A stretch of DNA of 64,000 nt, from the NCBI RefSeq assembly GCF_052055875.1, contig NZ_CP170508.1:930001-994000 (forward strand). The letters are read 5' to 3'. Shown piece by piece: positions 16,442-25,180 of this stretch; the first letter of the stretch is position 1; every line of letters starts with the position of its first letter. The position numbers were made by a program, and so were the translations under genes. The notes under the pieces are model-generated. The model saw only the letters and a program-made list of their open reading frames with translations, was not told the origin of the DNA and ran no database searches. The DNA is from Methanosphaerula subterraneus (lineage in GTDB: Archaea; Halobacteriota; Methanomicrobia; Methanomicrobiales; Methanospirillaceae).

Positions 16442-16491
16442 AGGCTAGATAATAACGTCCGATATTAAAAATTGTTTGGCTTTATTCAAGC

Positions 16492-16800
16492 CTATCTGCT
16501 CGATTTCTGCTTTGCACCGACGACCGAGACTTTCGGGCGGTGAAGACGGGACCGGACCAGGATCTCTGCCGGGCTCTTCTCGCGACCACCGCGTCCGCCG
16601 CGACCGCCTCTCCGCTGTCCGCCTCTCCGCTGCCCACCGTGGGCCTCGCTGGCCTGGTCGACCTTTTTGAGGTTGATCCCTGCCTTGAACCGCTGGTTAG
16701 GCCCTGGCTTCTTCAGTTCCCCTTCCTTTGCCGGTACAAGCCTGAGCTGACCCTTCGCGCCCTTGACCTGTACCCATGAGGTAATTCCTGTCTTTCCCAT
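16492..16800 (-). CDS. DUF5350 family protein with RG-rich tract
   Basis: This 102-residue basic protein matches the methanogen DUF5350 family in its first about 60 residues (MGKTGITSWVQVKGAKGQ, LRLVPAKEGELKKPGPNQRF and AGINLKKVD). It differs from short family members by a glycine/arginine-rich tract (about residues 55-72, RRGG and RGG repeats) and a basic tail. RGG tracts commonly bind RNA, so an RNA or ribosome role is a reasonable guess. It lies 65 bases downstream of gatE. Confidence 0.8.
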   Translation of the reverse strand: MGKTGITSWVQVKGAKGQLRLVPAKEGELKKPGPNQRFKAGINLKKVDQASEAHGGQRRGGQRRGGRGGRGGREKSPAEILVRSRLHRPKVSVVGAKQKSSR

Positions 16801-16865
16801 GAATCGAACTCCTTATGGTATTATGCAGGTGCAGGAATAAAGGTAGCGCCTCGGCCCCCTCATCC

Positions 16866-18695
16866 TCACCCCTGCCTCTTCAGTTCTTCACGGAGAAGGG
16901 CGCTGACGACCTTGCCGTCCACCGATCCCCGGACCTGTTCCATCACGATCCCCATCAGCGGACCGAGCGCGCCCATCCCCCGCTCTGCAACAAATTCTTT
17001 TCGTTCGGCCACAATCCTTGAAACAATCCCGGAAAGTTCGTCTTTCGAGATGGTCGGACCGAGCGCTTCGAGTGCAGAATCAAGGGATTTTCCATCGGCG
17101 ATAGCCCTGAGAAGGTCCCCGATCGCCTCCTTCGCGGCCTTCCCCTCCTCGATGGCGTGGAGCACGGCAAGCACCTGATCGTCTCCGATACGGTCGATCG
17201 CCACACCGTCGCGGGAGAGTTCCTTCAGCGTCGAGAGGAGCGTCCGCGCCGCCAGGGTCGGCTTCAGCCCCCCGTCGACCGCCTGCTCAAAGAGCGGCAG
17301 CCGCTCAGAGAAGGCAATCTGGTGAGCCAGCCCGGTGTCCAGGCCGAGGTCCCGGTGGAACCGCTCTGCCCGTGCAGAGAGGAGCTCTGGGATACACACC
17401 AGGTCCCAGGTCTCTGCGGTGATCAGCACCGGCAGCACGTCGGTCTCCGGGTACATCCGTGCAGCCCCTGGCAGCGGGCGCATGTACGCACTCGACCCCT
17501 CCTCGAGCATCTTTCGCGTCTCTTCAGGAACGCCGAGGAACGCCATCTCAGCCCGCTTGATCACCTGTCTGACCGCACAGGTCGCCTTCTTTTTGTCGGC
17601 TGCGACCAGCACCACGGCGTCCTGCTCTCCGGCGTTCATCCGTTCGATCAGGACGGCCTTCTCGTCAGCGGTGACCCCGTAGGCCGGCAGCTCGTCGGTG
17701 TGGAAGATCCCGCCGACCCCGCACTTCTTGGCATAGTCGGAGAGCTCAGAGCCGAGCCGGCGGCCCGGCTGGATCTCATGCCCGACCAGCCCGCCGAACC
17801 CGAGGAGCCGGATCGCCAGGATCACCTTCGCCTTCTTGAGGATCGCCGAGCCGGTCTGCTTGAAGAGGGTGGTCACGTCCTCGACGACCGGGTCGATCGA
17901 GGCGTTCCGCTCGATCAGCTGGTCCCGGATCCAGAGGAGCTGCTGCTGCCGCTGCACCTCGCGCCGTACCACCTCGGCGATCAGGTCCAGTTCCTGCACG
18001 CCCTTGATCTCCACCCTGGCCCCCTCGGGGATGGAGATATTGATGTCCTGCCGGATCGTGCCGATCCCGCGCTTGACCTGTCCGGTGGACCGGAGCACCA
18101 TCCCGATGTACGCGGCCACCTCGGCCACCTCCTCGGGAGTGTGCATACACGGCGAGGTCGTGATCTCCACCAGCGGGATCCCGAGCCGGTCGAGGGAGAA
18201 GATCGGACCTTCAACCCGCTGGGCCGCCTCCTCCTCCAGGCAGAGGCTCTCAATCGTCCCGCCGTTCGGGAGGACACCATCGATCGCCACAAGCCCGGTC
18301 CGCTGGAACCCGCTCGTGTTGGAACCGTCGATCACCAGCTTGCGCATGATGTGCACCTGCGGGATCGGGATCATCTCGAAGAGCTTCGCGATCGTCAGTC
18401 CGAGCTCGAGCGCCTCCTGGTTCAGAGGTGCCGGCGGCTCTTCATCATTCTCCACCAGGCAGGTGGAGTCGTAGGCATAATAGGTGAAGAGCCGGGCCTG
18501 CTTCATCTCCTCCTCGGCGGCCCGGTCGATCTCGCCCATCTCACTCTCGGTGGCCCGGAGGTACCGTCGGAACTCGCCGTTGTGCTCGTCGACCGCACGG
18601 ACACGGGTCGGGCAGTTGCAGAAGAGTTTGTGGGCGGTATCCAGCTGCTGGTGGATCTCGATCCCCGCCTTCAGCCCAATCGCCTTATAATCCAT
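16866..18695 (-). CDS. gatE: glutamyl-tRNA(Gln) amidotransferase subunit E
   Basis: This 609-residue archaeal GatE opens with LKAGIEIHQQLDT and then the zinc-region cysteines LFCNCPT. FSLDRLGIPLVEITTSP is the GatB/GatE signature. The TGQVKRGIGTIRQDINIS block follows, then an inserted GAD-type domain and a C-terminal YqeY-like helical domain (MGALGPLMGIVMEQVRG). It phosphorylates and amidates Glu-tRNA(Gln) with ammonia from GatD. The start at 18,695 overlaps gatD's stop by 11 bases. A frame to 18,722 exists but MDYKAIGLKAG is the family start. Confidence 0.95.
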   Translation of the reverse strand: MDYKAIGLKAGIEIHQQLDTAHKLFCNCPTRVRAVDEHNGEFRRYLRATESEMGEIDRAAEEEMKQARLFTYYAYDSTCLVENDEEPPAPLNQEALELGLTIAKLFEMIPIPQVHIMRKLVIDGSNTSGFQRTGLVAIDGVLPNGGTIESLCLEEEAAQRVEGPIFSLDRLGIPLVEITTSPCMHTPEEVAEVAAYIGMVLRSTGQVKRGIGTIRQDINISIPEGARVEIKGVQELDLIAEVVRREVQRQQQLLWIRDQLIERNASIDPVVEDVTTLFKQTGSAILKKAKVILAIRLLGFGGLVGHEIQPGRRLGSELSDYAKKCGVGGIFHTDELPAYGVTADEKAVLIERMNAGEQDAVVLVAADKKKATCAVRQVIKRAEMAFLGVPEETRKMLEEGSSAYMRPLPGAARMYPETDVLPVLITAETWDLVCIPELLSARAERFHRDLGLDTGLAHQIAFSERLPLFEQAVDGGLKPTLAARTLLSTLKELSRDGVAIDRIGDDQVLAVLHAIEEGKAAKEAIGDLLRAIADGKSLDSALEALGPTISKDELSGIVSRIVAERKEFVAERGMGALGPLMGIVMEQVRGSVDGKVVSALLREELKRQG

Positions 18696-19914
18696 GTGCA
18701 GACCTCCCGGGCGCTTCGCCACGCAGATCGGTTGCCATCATCCTCTTCGCCTTCTCCTCGTCCTTCTCCTGTCCGAGCACCCACATCAGTTTCACCAGCG
18801 CCACCTCCGGGAGGGTCGTCCCCCCCTCGACGACGCCGAGTTTCAGCAGGTCCCGGCCGGTGTCATAGACCCGGTCGCAGACCCGGCCATACAGGCACTG
18901 CGAGGTCATCACGATGGTGGTCCCGTCCTCGATCATCGATCCGAGCTGCCGGAACCAGGCTGTCGAGACATGCCCGAGGCCGGTCCCTGAGAGGACGAGC
19001 CCCCGGTAGCCCTCGTAGGCCGCCAGAATATCCGGGGATAGCCCTGGAACGAACTGGAGCAGCCCGCACCGTTCCTCCAGCCGGTCAGCGAGCTCCGGCT
19101 CGATCGGCTGTCGCCTGACCGCGTTGTCGGTCAGGTTCACCTCGAGGGACGGGTATGCGATGGTCCCGATCGGGGCGCTGCCGATCGACTGGAACGCGTC
19201 CCGCCGGGAGGTGTGCATCTTGCGCACCCGTGTCGCCCGGTGGATCGCACAGAAGTCGTCCGAACTGGTCTGGTGCATCACGACGGCCACCTCGCCGAGG
19301 TCGCTGACGGCGGCCCGGGCGCTGCAGAGACCGTTCATCAGGTTGTCGCTGCTCGGCCGGTCAGCCGACCGCTGCGAGCCGACAAAGATCACCGGCACCG
19401 GGGTTTTGAGCATGAAGCTGACTGCCGCCGCAGAATAGGCCATCGTATCGGTCCCATGGGTGACGATCACGCCCTCTGCTCCGTCCCGGATCTCCTGGTA
19501 GATGGCCCGGGCCAGTTCCTGCCAGAGCAGGGGGGTCATGTTCTCAGAGAGGATCGAGGCGAGCTGCACCGTCCGGTACTGCCCGATCGAGCCGAGCCCC
19601 GGGATCGCCCGCATCAGTTCGGCGGCCGTGAACTGGCTGGTCACGGCCCCGGTCCGGTAATCGATCTTGCTGGCGATCGTCCCGCCGGTGGAGACGATCG
19701 AGAGGTGCGGCAGCGAACTGTCCTGGTCGAGGTCGATCTGCTGCGGCTGTTCGAGGGGCTGGGCCGGGTCGAGCAGCTGGCAGCACTCGGGAGGAACACC
19801 GATATTGTAGCCGCTGTCGAGTTTCAATACACGCTTTCCGTCCCGTTCGGTGATATAGGTCCCTTCGAGCCGGGAACCCGCATAGGTGCAGGCGACACGG
19901 TCGCCGGTCTGCAA
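18685..19914 (-). CDS. gatD: glutamyl-tRNA(Gln) amidotransferase subunit D
   Basis: This 409-residue archaeal GatD has an N-terminal beta-barrel (about 1-65) and then an asparaginase domain starting SIVSTGGTIAS (first catalytic Thr), with VTHGTDTM (second Thr/Asp) and the KAMHT-like block RKMHTSRRDAF. It hydrolyses glutamine or asparagine to feed ammonia to GatE. It begins two bases after argH's stop, so argH-gatD-gatE is one operon linking arginine synthesis with Gln-tRNA formation. Confidence 0.95.
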   Translation of the reverse strand: MQTGDRVACTYAGSRLEGTYITERDGKRVLKLDSGYNIGVPPECCQLLDPAQPLEQPQQIDLDQDSSLPHLSIVSTGGTIASKIDYRTGAVTSQFTAAELMRAIPGLGSIGQYRTVQLASILSENMTPLLWQELARAIYQEIRDGAEGVIVTHGTDTMAYSAAAVSFMLKTPVPVIFVGSQRSADRPSSDNLMNGLCSARAAVSDLGEVAVVMHQTSSDDFCAIHRATRVRKMHTSRRDAFQSIGSAPIGTIAYPSLEVNLTDNAVRRQPIEPELADRLEERCGLLQFVPGLSPDILAAYEGYRGLVLSGTGLGHVSTAWFRQLGSMIEDGTTIVMTSQCLYGRVCDRVYDTGRDLLKLGVVEGGTTLPEVALVKLMWVLGQEKDEEKAKRMMATDLRGEAPGRSAHGL

Positions 19915-19916
19915 TC

Positions 19917-21401
19917 TTACTGATGATATGTTTTCAGCCTCCGTGCTTCATTGATGAGGGTGGTGATCGCGGTGGTCCGCTGGAATCGTTCTGCGGCGAT
20001 GGCAGTTCTGCCGGCTTTGATGGACTCCTGCAGTGTATCGATCGCACTGCTGACAGCCGGGACGGCAGGCCCGCCGATCACCGATCTGGCCTCGATGCCA
20101 TGGATCGGGTCGAGGGCTGCCATGATCTGCTCCTCGGTCAGGCCGAGGGCGGGAAGGTCGATCGATTCGCTGGTCGCGGCCTTCTTCAGTGAGGCGAGGG
20201 TCAGAGCTCCTGACCGGACGGCCCTGCCGACAATATGGTGGGCGGTCCGGAACGGGAGACCGCACTCCCGGACCAGCATGTCTGCCAGTTCGGTGGCCGT
20301 CGAGAAACCCCGGCCGGCCTCGGCTTCCATCCGCTCGGTGTTGAAGGTGGCGGTCGAGAGGGCGCCGGCCAGAATCCGGATCGATGCACCCGCATCCCCG
20401 ACCCCCTGCCAGAGATGGGGGGTCAGCTGTTGCAGGTCGCGGTTATAACTCATCGGCAGGGCTTTCACGATCGAGAGCGCCGCCGTCGAGGCACCGATCA
20501 CCGAGCCGGCCCTGGCACGCATGATCTCGAGGGTGTCGGGGTTCTTCTTCTGCGGCATGATCGAACTGGTCGAGCAGTAGGCGTCGTCGAGCTGGACGAA
20601 TCTGACCAGCGACGAGGACCAGAGGATCAGTTCCTCGCAGCAGCGCGAGGCGTTCACCATCAGGATCGCACAGTCGGCCAGCGCCTCGAGGGCGAAGTCC
20701 CGGGTCGAGACTGCATCCATCGAGTTCTCGAGCACCCCCGAGAAGCCGAGCATGGTGGCCGTGAACTCCCGGTCGATCGGGTACCCGGTCGACGCGAACG
20801 CCGCCGCACCGAGAGGCGACCGGTTCACCCGCCGGTAGGTCGACAGTAGCCGCTCAAGGTCCCGGTTGAACGCCTGCGCATAACTGAGCAGGTGATGGGC
20901 CAGCGTGGTCGGCTGCGCATGCTGCAGGTGGGTGAACCCCGGCATCACCGAGCAGGTGTGCTCCCGGGCGAGGGAGACGAGCACCTCGCAGAGACCGTTC
21001 ACTGCGTCCCCGATCTCGAGCAGTTCCTCGCAGAGCCTGATACGCAGACAGGTCGCGACCTCGTCGTTCCGCGATCTCCCGATATGGAGCCGCCCGCCCT
21101 GTTCAATCCCGACCTCGGCGATCAACAGCGACTCGATCCCGGCATGGATATCCTCAAACTGCTCATCGAACGCCTGGTCGGGAACCCCGTCCGCCGAGAA
21201 ACGGAGGAGCACCTCCATCACGGCCGCCGCCGGGTCCTGCTCGACGATCCCCTGCCGATGGAGCATCAGCAGGTGAGCGATATCTACCAGCACGTCGGCC
21301 TCTGCGATCCAGCGATCCGCATCCCGTGAAGAGAGGAAGGCAGCGACCTCGCCGGACCGGACTCCGCTGAGCCGCCCTTCCCGCACTACATCATGTACCA
21401 T
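19917..21401 (-). CDS. argH: argininosuccinate lyase
   Basis: This protein of 494 residues from the preferred start splits argininosuccinate into arginine and fumarate, the last step of arginine synthesis. Visible family blocks are HIGRSRNDEVAT, MPGFTHLQHAQPTTLAHHLL and the fumarase/lyase signature SSIMPQKKNPD with its active-site loop serine. The start at 21,401 (MVHDVVREGRLSG) is chosen because homologues begin about here and GGAG lies upstream. An ATG at 21,434 would add 11 residues. It is first gene of the argH-gatD-gatE operon and divergent from the ABC transporter. Confidence 0.95.
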   Translation of the reverse strand: MVHDVVREGRLSGVRSGEVAAFLSSRDADRWIAEADVLVDIAHLLMLHRQGIVEQDPAAAVMEVLLRFSADGVPDQAFDEQFEDIHAGIESLLIAEVGIEQGGRLHIGRSRNDEVATCLRIRLCEELLEIGDAVNGLCEVLVSLAREHTCSVMPGFTHLQHAQPTTLAHHLLSYAQAFNRDLERLLSTYRRVNRSPLGAAAFASTGYPIDREFTATMLGFSGVLENSMDAVSTRDFALEALADCAILMVNASRCCEELILWSSSLVRFVQLDDAYCSTSSIMPQKKNPDTLEIMRARAGSVIGASTAALSIVKALPMSYNRDLQQLTPHLWQGVGDAGASIRILAGALSTATFNTERMEAEAGRGFSTATELADMLVRECGLPFRTAHHIVGRAVRSGALTLASLKKAATSESIDLPALGLTEEQIMAALDPIHGIEARSVIGGPAVPAVSSAIDTLQESIKAGRTAIAAERFQRTTAITTLINEARRLKTYHQ

Positions 21402-21494
21402 GCCTATTCGCACCTCTCCTAGTACTATACGCATGGTATCAAGAGACGATTAAAGGCACCTATCCCCCCGGGGGCCGGCATGGCGGGAGGGGGT

Positions 21495-21514
21495 CGGAGG
21501 GCCGACGCCCTCCG
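21495..21514. promoter_or_regulatory. GC hairpin between argH and the ABC transporter
   Basis: CGGAGGGC and GCCCTCCG pair perfectly around the loop CGAC (8-bp stem). It lies in the divergent intergenic region, about 95 bases from argH and 140 from the binding-protein gene. A CCCCCCGGGGG tract is nearby (about 21,466-21,477). Its role is unknown. Confidence 0.4.
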
Positions 21515-21622
21515 GGAATCCCGGTGCTGCTGGACAGATGGACGATAAAATTAGACAACTGTTTACAATTGCTTTGGATAATTATCCTTAAACGAGAAAA
21601 TTTTCGATGAAAGAAGAATCAA

Positions 21623-21636
21623 TTTAATTATAATAG
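21623..21636 (+). promoter_or_regulatory. TATA element of the ABC transporter operon
   Basis: TTAATTATAATAGG is centred about 24 bases upstream of the ATG at 21,652, with no clear ribosome site between. A leaderless transcript is the simplest reading. Confidence 0.5.
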
Positions 21637-21651
21637 GTCGTATGGTACCGC

Positions 21652-22890
21652 ATGGCACGTACAAAATTGCTTGTCATGGTGATCGCAGCGGTCATCGTGG
21701 CACTCATGGTCGCTGGGTGCACAACCACCCCGCAGAACGGAACCCAGACAAACAATACGACCTCCGGGACGACCCAGGTCGGGGTCCTGTACAGCGCCGG
21801 GGTCGGCCCGATGCCGAACCTGCTTGCAACCAATCAGATCGACGGATATATCGCCTGGCAGCCGTTCGTCCAGATAGGTCTGGATGCAAAGATTGCTAAG
21901 CTGGTCGCCCTTTCGCAGAACTTCCCGCCTGAAGGGAAATGGGCCGACCACCCCTGCTGTGTGGTGACGGCACGGGACGACCTGATCGCCGGGCATCCCG
22001 ACTTTGTGAACACGATGAGCGCCCTGACGATCCTCGGGGACCAGTACGTCACCGACCACCAGGAAGAGTCCGCCGACATCATGGCAGACTGGCTGGCCGG
22101 CAGGGGCAACCTGACCTATGGCAACGTTTCGGTCTCCTCGGTCACTGCGGTGAACGGTGCGATCAAGAACGTGAAGTACACCACGACTCCATCGGATGCA
22201 TGGAAGAACGGGACCCTGCAGTTCGTAACAGCCCAGAAGGACCTCGGCCTGCTTTCAGGGAAACTGAACAACGCCACCCCTGACCAGGTGAACAGCCTGC
22301 TCTTCAACTTCGGGCCGTACCAGAACGCAACGACGATGATCAATCAGAAGAAGTTCGTAACCCCGGCGAAGATCGACGGGCAGATCGGTATCGGTTACCT
22401 GAAGGGCGACATGCACTCGGCCGGCCTTCTGGTCGCGATCAAGAAATGGCAGTACATGAGCGACACCTACGGCATCGCCCTCAAGCCACAGGACCCGACC
22501 CAGGCCAAGCCCGAGATCTGTGACCTGATTGTGAACGGCCAGAAGGTGGCCGAAGTGAAACTGATCGCAGCCGATGCCGGCCCGCAGCTGATGCAGCTGG
22601 AAGGAACCTCAAGTGTCCAGATGGGCTTTGCAGGAGTGCCCCCGGCGATCGGGGCCATCGATACGGGAATGCCTATAAAGGTACTCCATCCAATCAATAC
22701 AGAAGGATCAGGACTTGTTGCTGCTGCGTCTTCACCGGCAGGCGACTGGAAATCCTTCATTGGATGGGCACAGCAGCGCTCTGCAGCAGGAAATCCGCTG
22801 AAGATCGCCGCACCAAGCAAGGGCTCAATCCAGGATGTGATGCTCCGGTTCGCCCTGAAGGACAGCGGCGTGGTGGTGAAAGAGATCTAA
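21652..22890 (+). CDS. NitT/TauT-type ABC substrate-binding lipoprotein, apparently circularly permuted
   Basis: This 412-residue lipoprotein has a signal peptide with lipobox LMVAGC (Cys23) and a Thr/Asn-rich linker. The order of its homology blocks is swapped. Residues about 45-150 (PNLLATNQIDGYIAWQPF, KWADHPCCVVTARDDLI) look like the second half of an NMT1/SsuA-type binding protein. Residues about 245-412 (IGIGYLKGDMHSAGLLVAIK, MGFAGVPPAIGAIDTG, IAAPSKGSIQDVMLRFALKD) look like the first half and run to the very C-terminus. The ligand is unknown; the family binds nitrate, sulfonates, taurine or pyrimidine precursors. It is the first gene of the three-gene importer, with a one-base overlap to the permease. 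Confidence 0.9.
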   Translation: MARTKLLVMVIAAVIVALMVAGCTTTPQNGTQTNNTTSGTTQVGVLYSAGVGPMPNLLATNQIDGYIAWQPFVQIGLDAKIAKLVALSQNFPPEGKWADHPCCVVTARDDLIAGHPDFVNTMSALTILGDQYVTDHQEESADIMADWLAGRGNLTYGNVSVSSVTAVNGAIKNVKYTTTPSDAWKNGTLQFVTAQKDLGLLSGKLNNATPDQVNSLLFNFGPYQNATTMINQKKFVTPAKIDGQIGIGYLKGDMHSAGLLVAIKKWQYMSDTYGIALKPQDPTQAKPEICDLIVNGQKVAEVKLIAADAGPQLMQLEGTSSVQMGFAGVPPAIGAIDTGMPIKVLHPINTEGSGLVAAASSPAGDWKSFIGWAQQRSAAGNPLKIAAPSKGSIQDVMLRFALKDSGVVVKEI

Positions 22891-23699
22891 TGAGCTGGTT
22901 TTCGAAGTACAATTCAGAGAAACAAGGAAACGGATACCGACGATGGCTGCTCAAGGCGGCCATGCCGGTACTTCTGATCTTTTTATGGGAACTTGCTGCG
23001 ATAGTGATCAACAACCAGTTCATCCTTCCACGGCTGGAGTCGGTGGTGATGGTGATCGCCAACCCGTTCACCCCGATCCTCGGAACCGGGTCGCTGGTCG
23101 ATAACGCGCTCATCAGCCTGGAGCGGGTGATCGCAGGATTCGCCGTCGGATCGTTGTTCGCGATCCCGCTCGGCATCGCGATGGGCAGATGGGCCCTGGT
23201 CCATGACCTCTTCGACTCGCTGATCCAGATCTTCCGGCCGGTCCCGCCGCTGGCCTGGGTCCCGCTGGCCCTCGCCTGGTTCAAGATCGGACTCACCTCG
23301 ATGGTCTTTATCATCGCCCTCGGGACTTTCTTCCCGGTGCTATTGAACACCCTCGACGGGGTCAAGTCGGTGAAGAAGACCTGGATCGAGATGGCCGCGA
23401 TCCTCGGCGCCCGCGAACTGCAGATGCTCCGAACCGTGATCCTGCCTGCCGCACTGCCGACAATCTGGACCGGCCTCCGGGTCGGTTTTGGAATTGCATG
23501 GATGTGCGTGGTGGCTGCAGAGATGATGCCCGGCACGACTTCCGGGCTCGGCTATCTGATCATCTACTCATACAACTTCGGGCAGGTTCCAGTGATCATT
23601 GCCGGGATGATCGGTATCGGGGTGATCGGCCTCGGGATCGACCTGCTCCTCGGAACAGTTGAGAAGCGGTGGTTTATGTGGAGGGAACTGGAACGATGA
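22890..23699 (+). CDS. NitT/TauT-type ABC permease
   Basis: This 269-residue permease has about six membrane helices. The BPD_transp_1 coupling region is EMAAILGARELQMLRTVILP followed by ALPTIWTGLRVG, the EAA-type loop that docks the ATPase. AWVPLALAWFKIG and the first helix MPVLLIFLWELAAIVI are typical of the SsuC/TauC group. The start overlaps the binding-protein stop (TAATG). An in-frame extension to 22,764 would overlap that gene heavily and is rejected. Confidence 0.92.
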   Translation: MSWFSKYNSEKQGNGYRRWLLKAAMPVLLIFLWELAAIVINNQFILPRLESVVMVIANPFTPILGTGSLVDNALISLERVIAGFAVGSLFAIPLGIAMGRWALVHDLFDSLIQIFRPVPPLAWVPLALAWFKIGLTSMVFIIALGTFFPVLLNTLDGVKSVKKTWIEMAAILGARELQMLRTVILPAALPTIWTGLRVGFGIAWMCVVAAEMMPGTTSGLGYLIIYSYNFGQVPVIIAGMIGIGVIGLGIDLLLGTVEKRWFMWRELER

Positions 23700-24454
23700 A
23701 ACTCCTGGTGAAGGACCTGAAGAAGGATTTTGTCACCGATCAGGGCGAGCATATGATAGCCCTGCAGTCGGTCAACCTGGAGGTCAGTGAAGGCGAATTC
23801 ATCTGTATCCTCGGACCGTCCGGGTGCGGGAAGACGACGCTCCTCCGGATCCTGGCCGGCCTGGAAACACCGACCAGCGGGGAGGTCCGGGTCGACGGCA
23901 CCCTGGTGGAGGGTCCGATGCGGCAACTGGCGATGATCTTCCAGGACTACTCGCTGTACCCCTGGAGGCGCGTCATCGACAACACTGCGTTCGGCCTGGA
24001 ACTGCAGGGGATGGACAGGGAGGAGCGGTACAGGGTCGCCAGGGAGTACCTGAAACTGGTCGGGCTGGAGTCCTTCGCCGATCGATACCCGTACGAACTC
24101 TCGGGCGGGATGCGGCAGCGAGTGGCCGTGGCCAGGGCCCTGGCCATCGACCCGGCCGTGATCCTGATGGACGAGCCGTTCGGGGCGCTCGACGCCCAGA
24201 CCCGGAATACCATGCAGCAGGAACTGCTGGAGATCTGGGATGAGACGAAGAAGACGGTGGTCTTTGTGACCCACAGTGTCGACGAGGCCGTGTACCTGGC
24301 AGACCGTATCGTGGTGCTCAGTTCACGCCCGGGGATGATCCGCGAGATCGTCCCGGTCGGGATGGAACGACCACGTGACCGGACCGCCGTGGAGTTCGCG
24401 AAGGTGCGACGTTATGTGCTCGGTCTGATCGACGAACGGGCACATAGCCAGTAA
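23696..24454 (+). CDS. NitT/TauT-type ABC ATP-binding protein
   Basis: This 252-residue ATPase has Walker A GPSGCGKTT, Q-loop FQDYSLYPWRRV, signature LSGGMRQR, Walker B VILMDEPFGALD and H-loop VTHSVDEAV. These match the SsuB/TauB/NrtD class exactly, including the PW after the Q-loop. An ATGA overlap couples it to the permease gene. With the binding protein and permease it makes a complete importer. Confidence 0.93.
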   Translation: MKLLVKDLKKDFVTDQGEHMIALQSVNLEVSEGEFICILGPSGCGKTTLLRILAGLETPTSGEVRVDGTLVEGPMRQLAMIFQDYSLYPWRRVIDNTAFGLELQGMDREERYRVAREYLKLVGLESFADRYPYELSGGMRQRVAVARALAIDPAVILMDEPFGALDAQTRNTMQQELLEIWDETKKTVVFVTHSVDEAVYLADRIVVLSSRPGMIREIVPVGMERPRDRTAVEFAKVRRYVLGLIDERAHSQ

Positions 24455-24477
24455 GATTTAATACCCACAGTCTCCAT

Positions 24478-24506
24478 TTTATAAAGCACGTTATTATAGC
24501 GAGGAG
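24478..24506 (+). promoter_or_regulatory. rpl10e promoter and ribosome binding site
   Basis: TTTATAAAG (about 24,477-24,485) is a good TATA box, and GAGGAG at 24,501-24,506 lies nine bases before the ATG at 24,516. Confidence 0.6.
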
Positions 24507-24515
24507 TTTTGAAAT

Positions 24516-25028
24516 ATGGTACGAAAACCAGGCAAAATGTATAGGAACCTTGCAAAGAAGGCATATACTCGCAGGAAATATATGGGAGGTGTGCCCGGCA
24601 GCAAGATTGTTCAGTTCGAGATGGGAAACCTGAGTCAGGAGTTCCCGGTCGAGATCTCGCTTGAAGTGCTTGAGTCCTGTCAGATCAGGCATACAGCCCT
24701 TGAGGCAGCGCGTATCGCGATCAACAGAAAGATGATGGACCAGGTCGGCAGGGCAAATTTCCACTTTAAGATCCGGACCTACCCGCACCATGTGCTCAGG
24801 GAGAACAAGCAGGCGACCGGGGCAGGGGCTGACCGTGTATCGGAAGGTATGCGGATGGCCTTTGGAAAGGCAGTCGGGACTGCAGCCAGGGTCCAACCCA
24901 AGCAGAAAGTCTTCACGGTCTACACCAACGAGCAGTACATTGAGAAAGCAAAGGACGCACTGCGGCATGGCGGATACAAACTGCCGTCGCCAGCTCGTAT
25001 GGTCATCGAGCGCGTTCCGATGGAATAA
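24516..25028 (+). CDS. rpl10e: 50S ribosomal protein L10e (uL16)
   Basis: This 170-residue L10e has MVRKPGKMYR at the start, YTRRKYMGGVPGSKIVQFEMG, the FHFKIRTYPHHVLRENK motif characteristic of uL16 near the peptidyl transferase centre and A-site tRNA, and the tail KVFTVYTNEQYIEKAKDALR. Length is exactly that of other archaeal L10e. It is monocistronic, with a clear TATA box and a downstream T run. Confidence 0.97.
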   Translation: MVRKPGKMYRNLAKKAYTRRKYMGGVPGSKIVQFEMGNLSQEFPVEISLEVLESCQIRHTALEAARIAINRKMMDQVGRANFHFKIRTYPHHVLRENKQATGAGADRVSEGMRMAFGKAVGTAARVQPKQKVFTVYTNEQYIEKAKDALRHGGYKLPSPARMVIERVPME

Positions 25029-25040
25029 TCAATAATATTC

Positions 25041-25046
25041 TTTTTT
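25041..25046 (+). terminator. poly-T terminator of rpl10e
   Basis: TTTTTT, 13 bases after the stop codon. Confidence 0.6.
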
Positions 25047-25180
25047 CCCCTTGCCAGGAGGAGCCTGGCGACGTGTGCATCCATTCCAGAGACAATATAA
25101 AGGGTGTCTGCACACTCTCTATACCAGAGATGAGGACGCCTCGTCCATTTAAAAATATGAATACAGAAGAGAGATCAGAT

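Noticed and set aside
17157..19118. 653-codon plus-strand open frame across gatE/gatD
   Set aside because: It is antisense to two well-recognised genes. Long antisense frames arise in GC-rich codon-biased DNA, and the translation is Arg/Pro/Leu-rich without family features.
22764..22889. Extended permease start
   Set aside because: It would overlap the binding-protein gene by over 120 bases with an unrelated sequence. The TAATG overlap start is typical.
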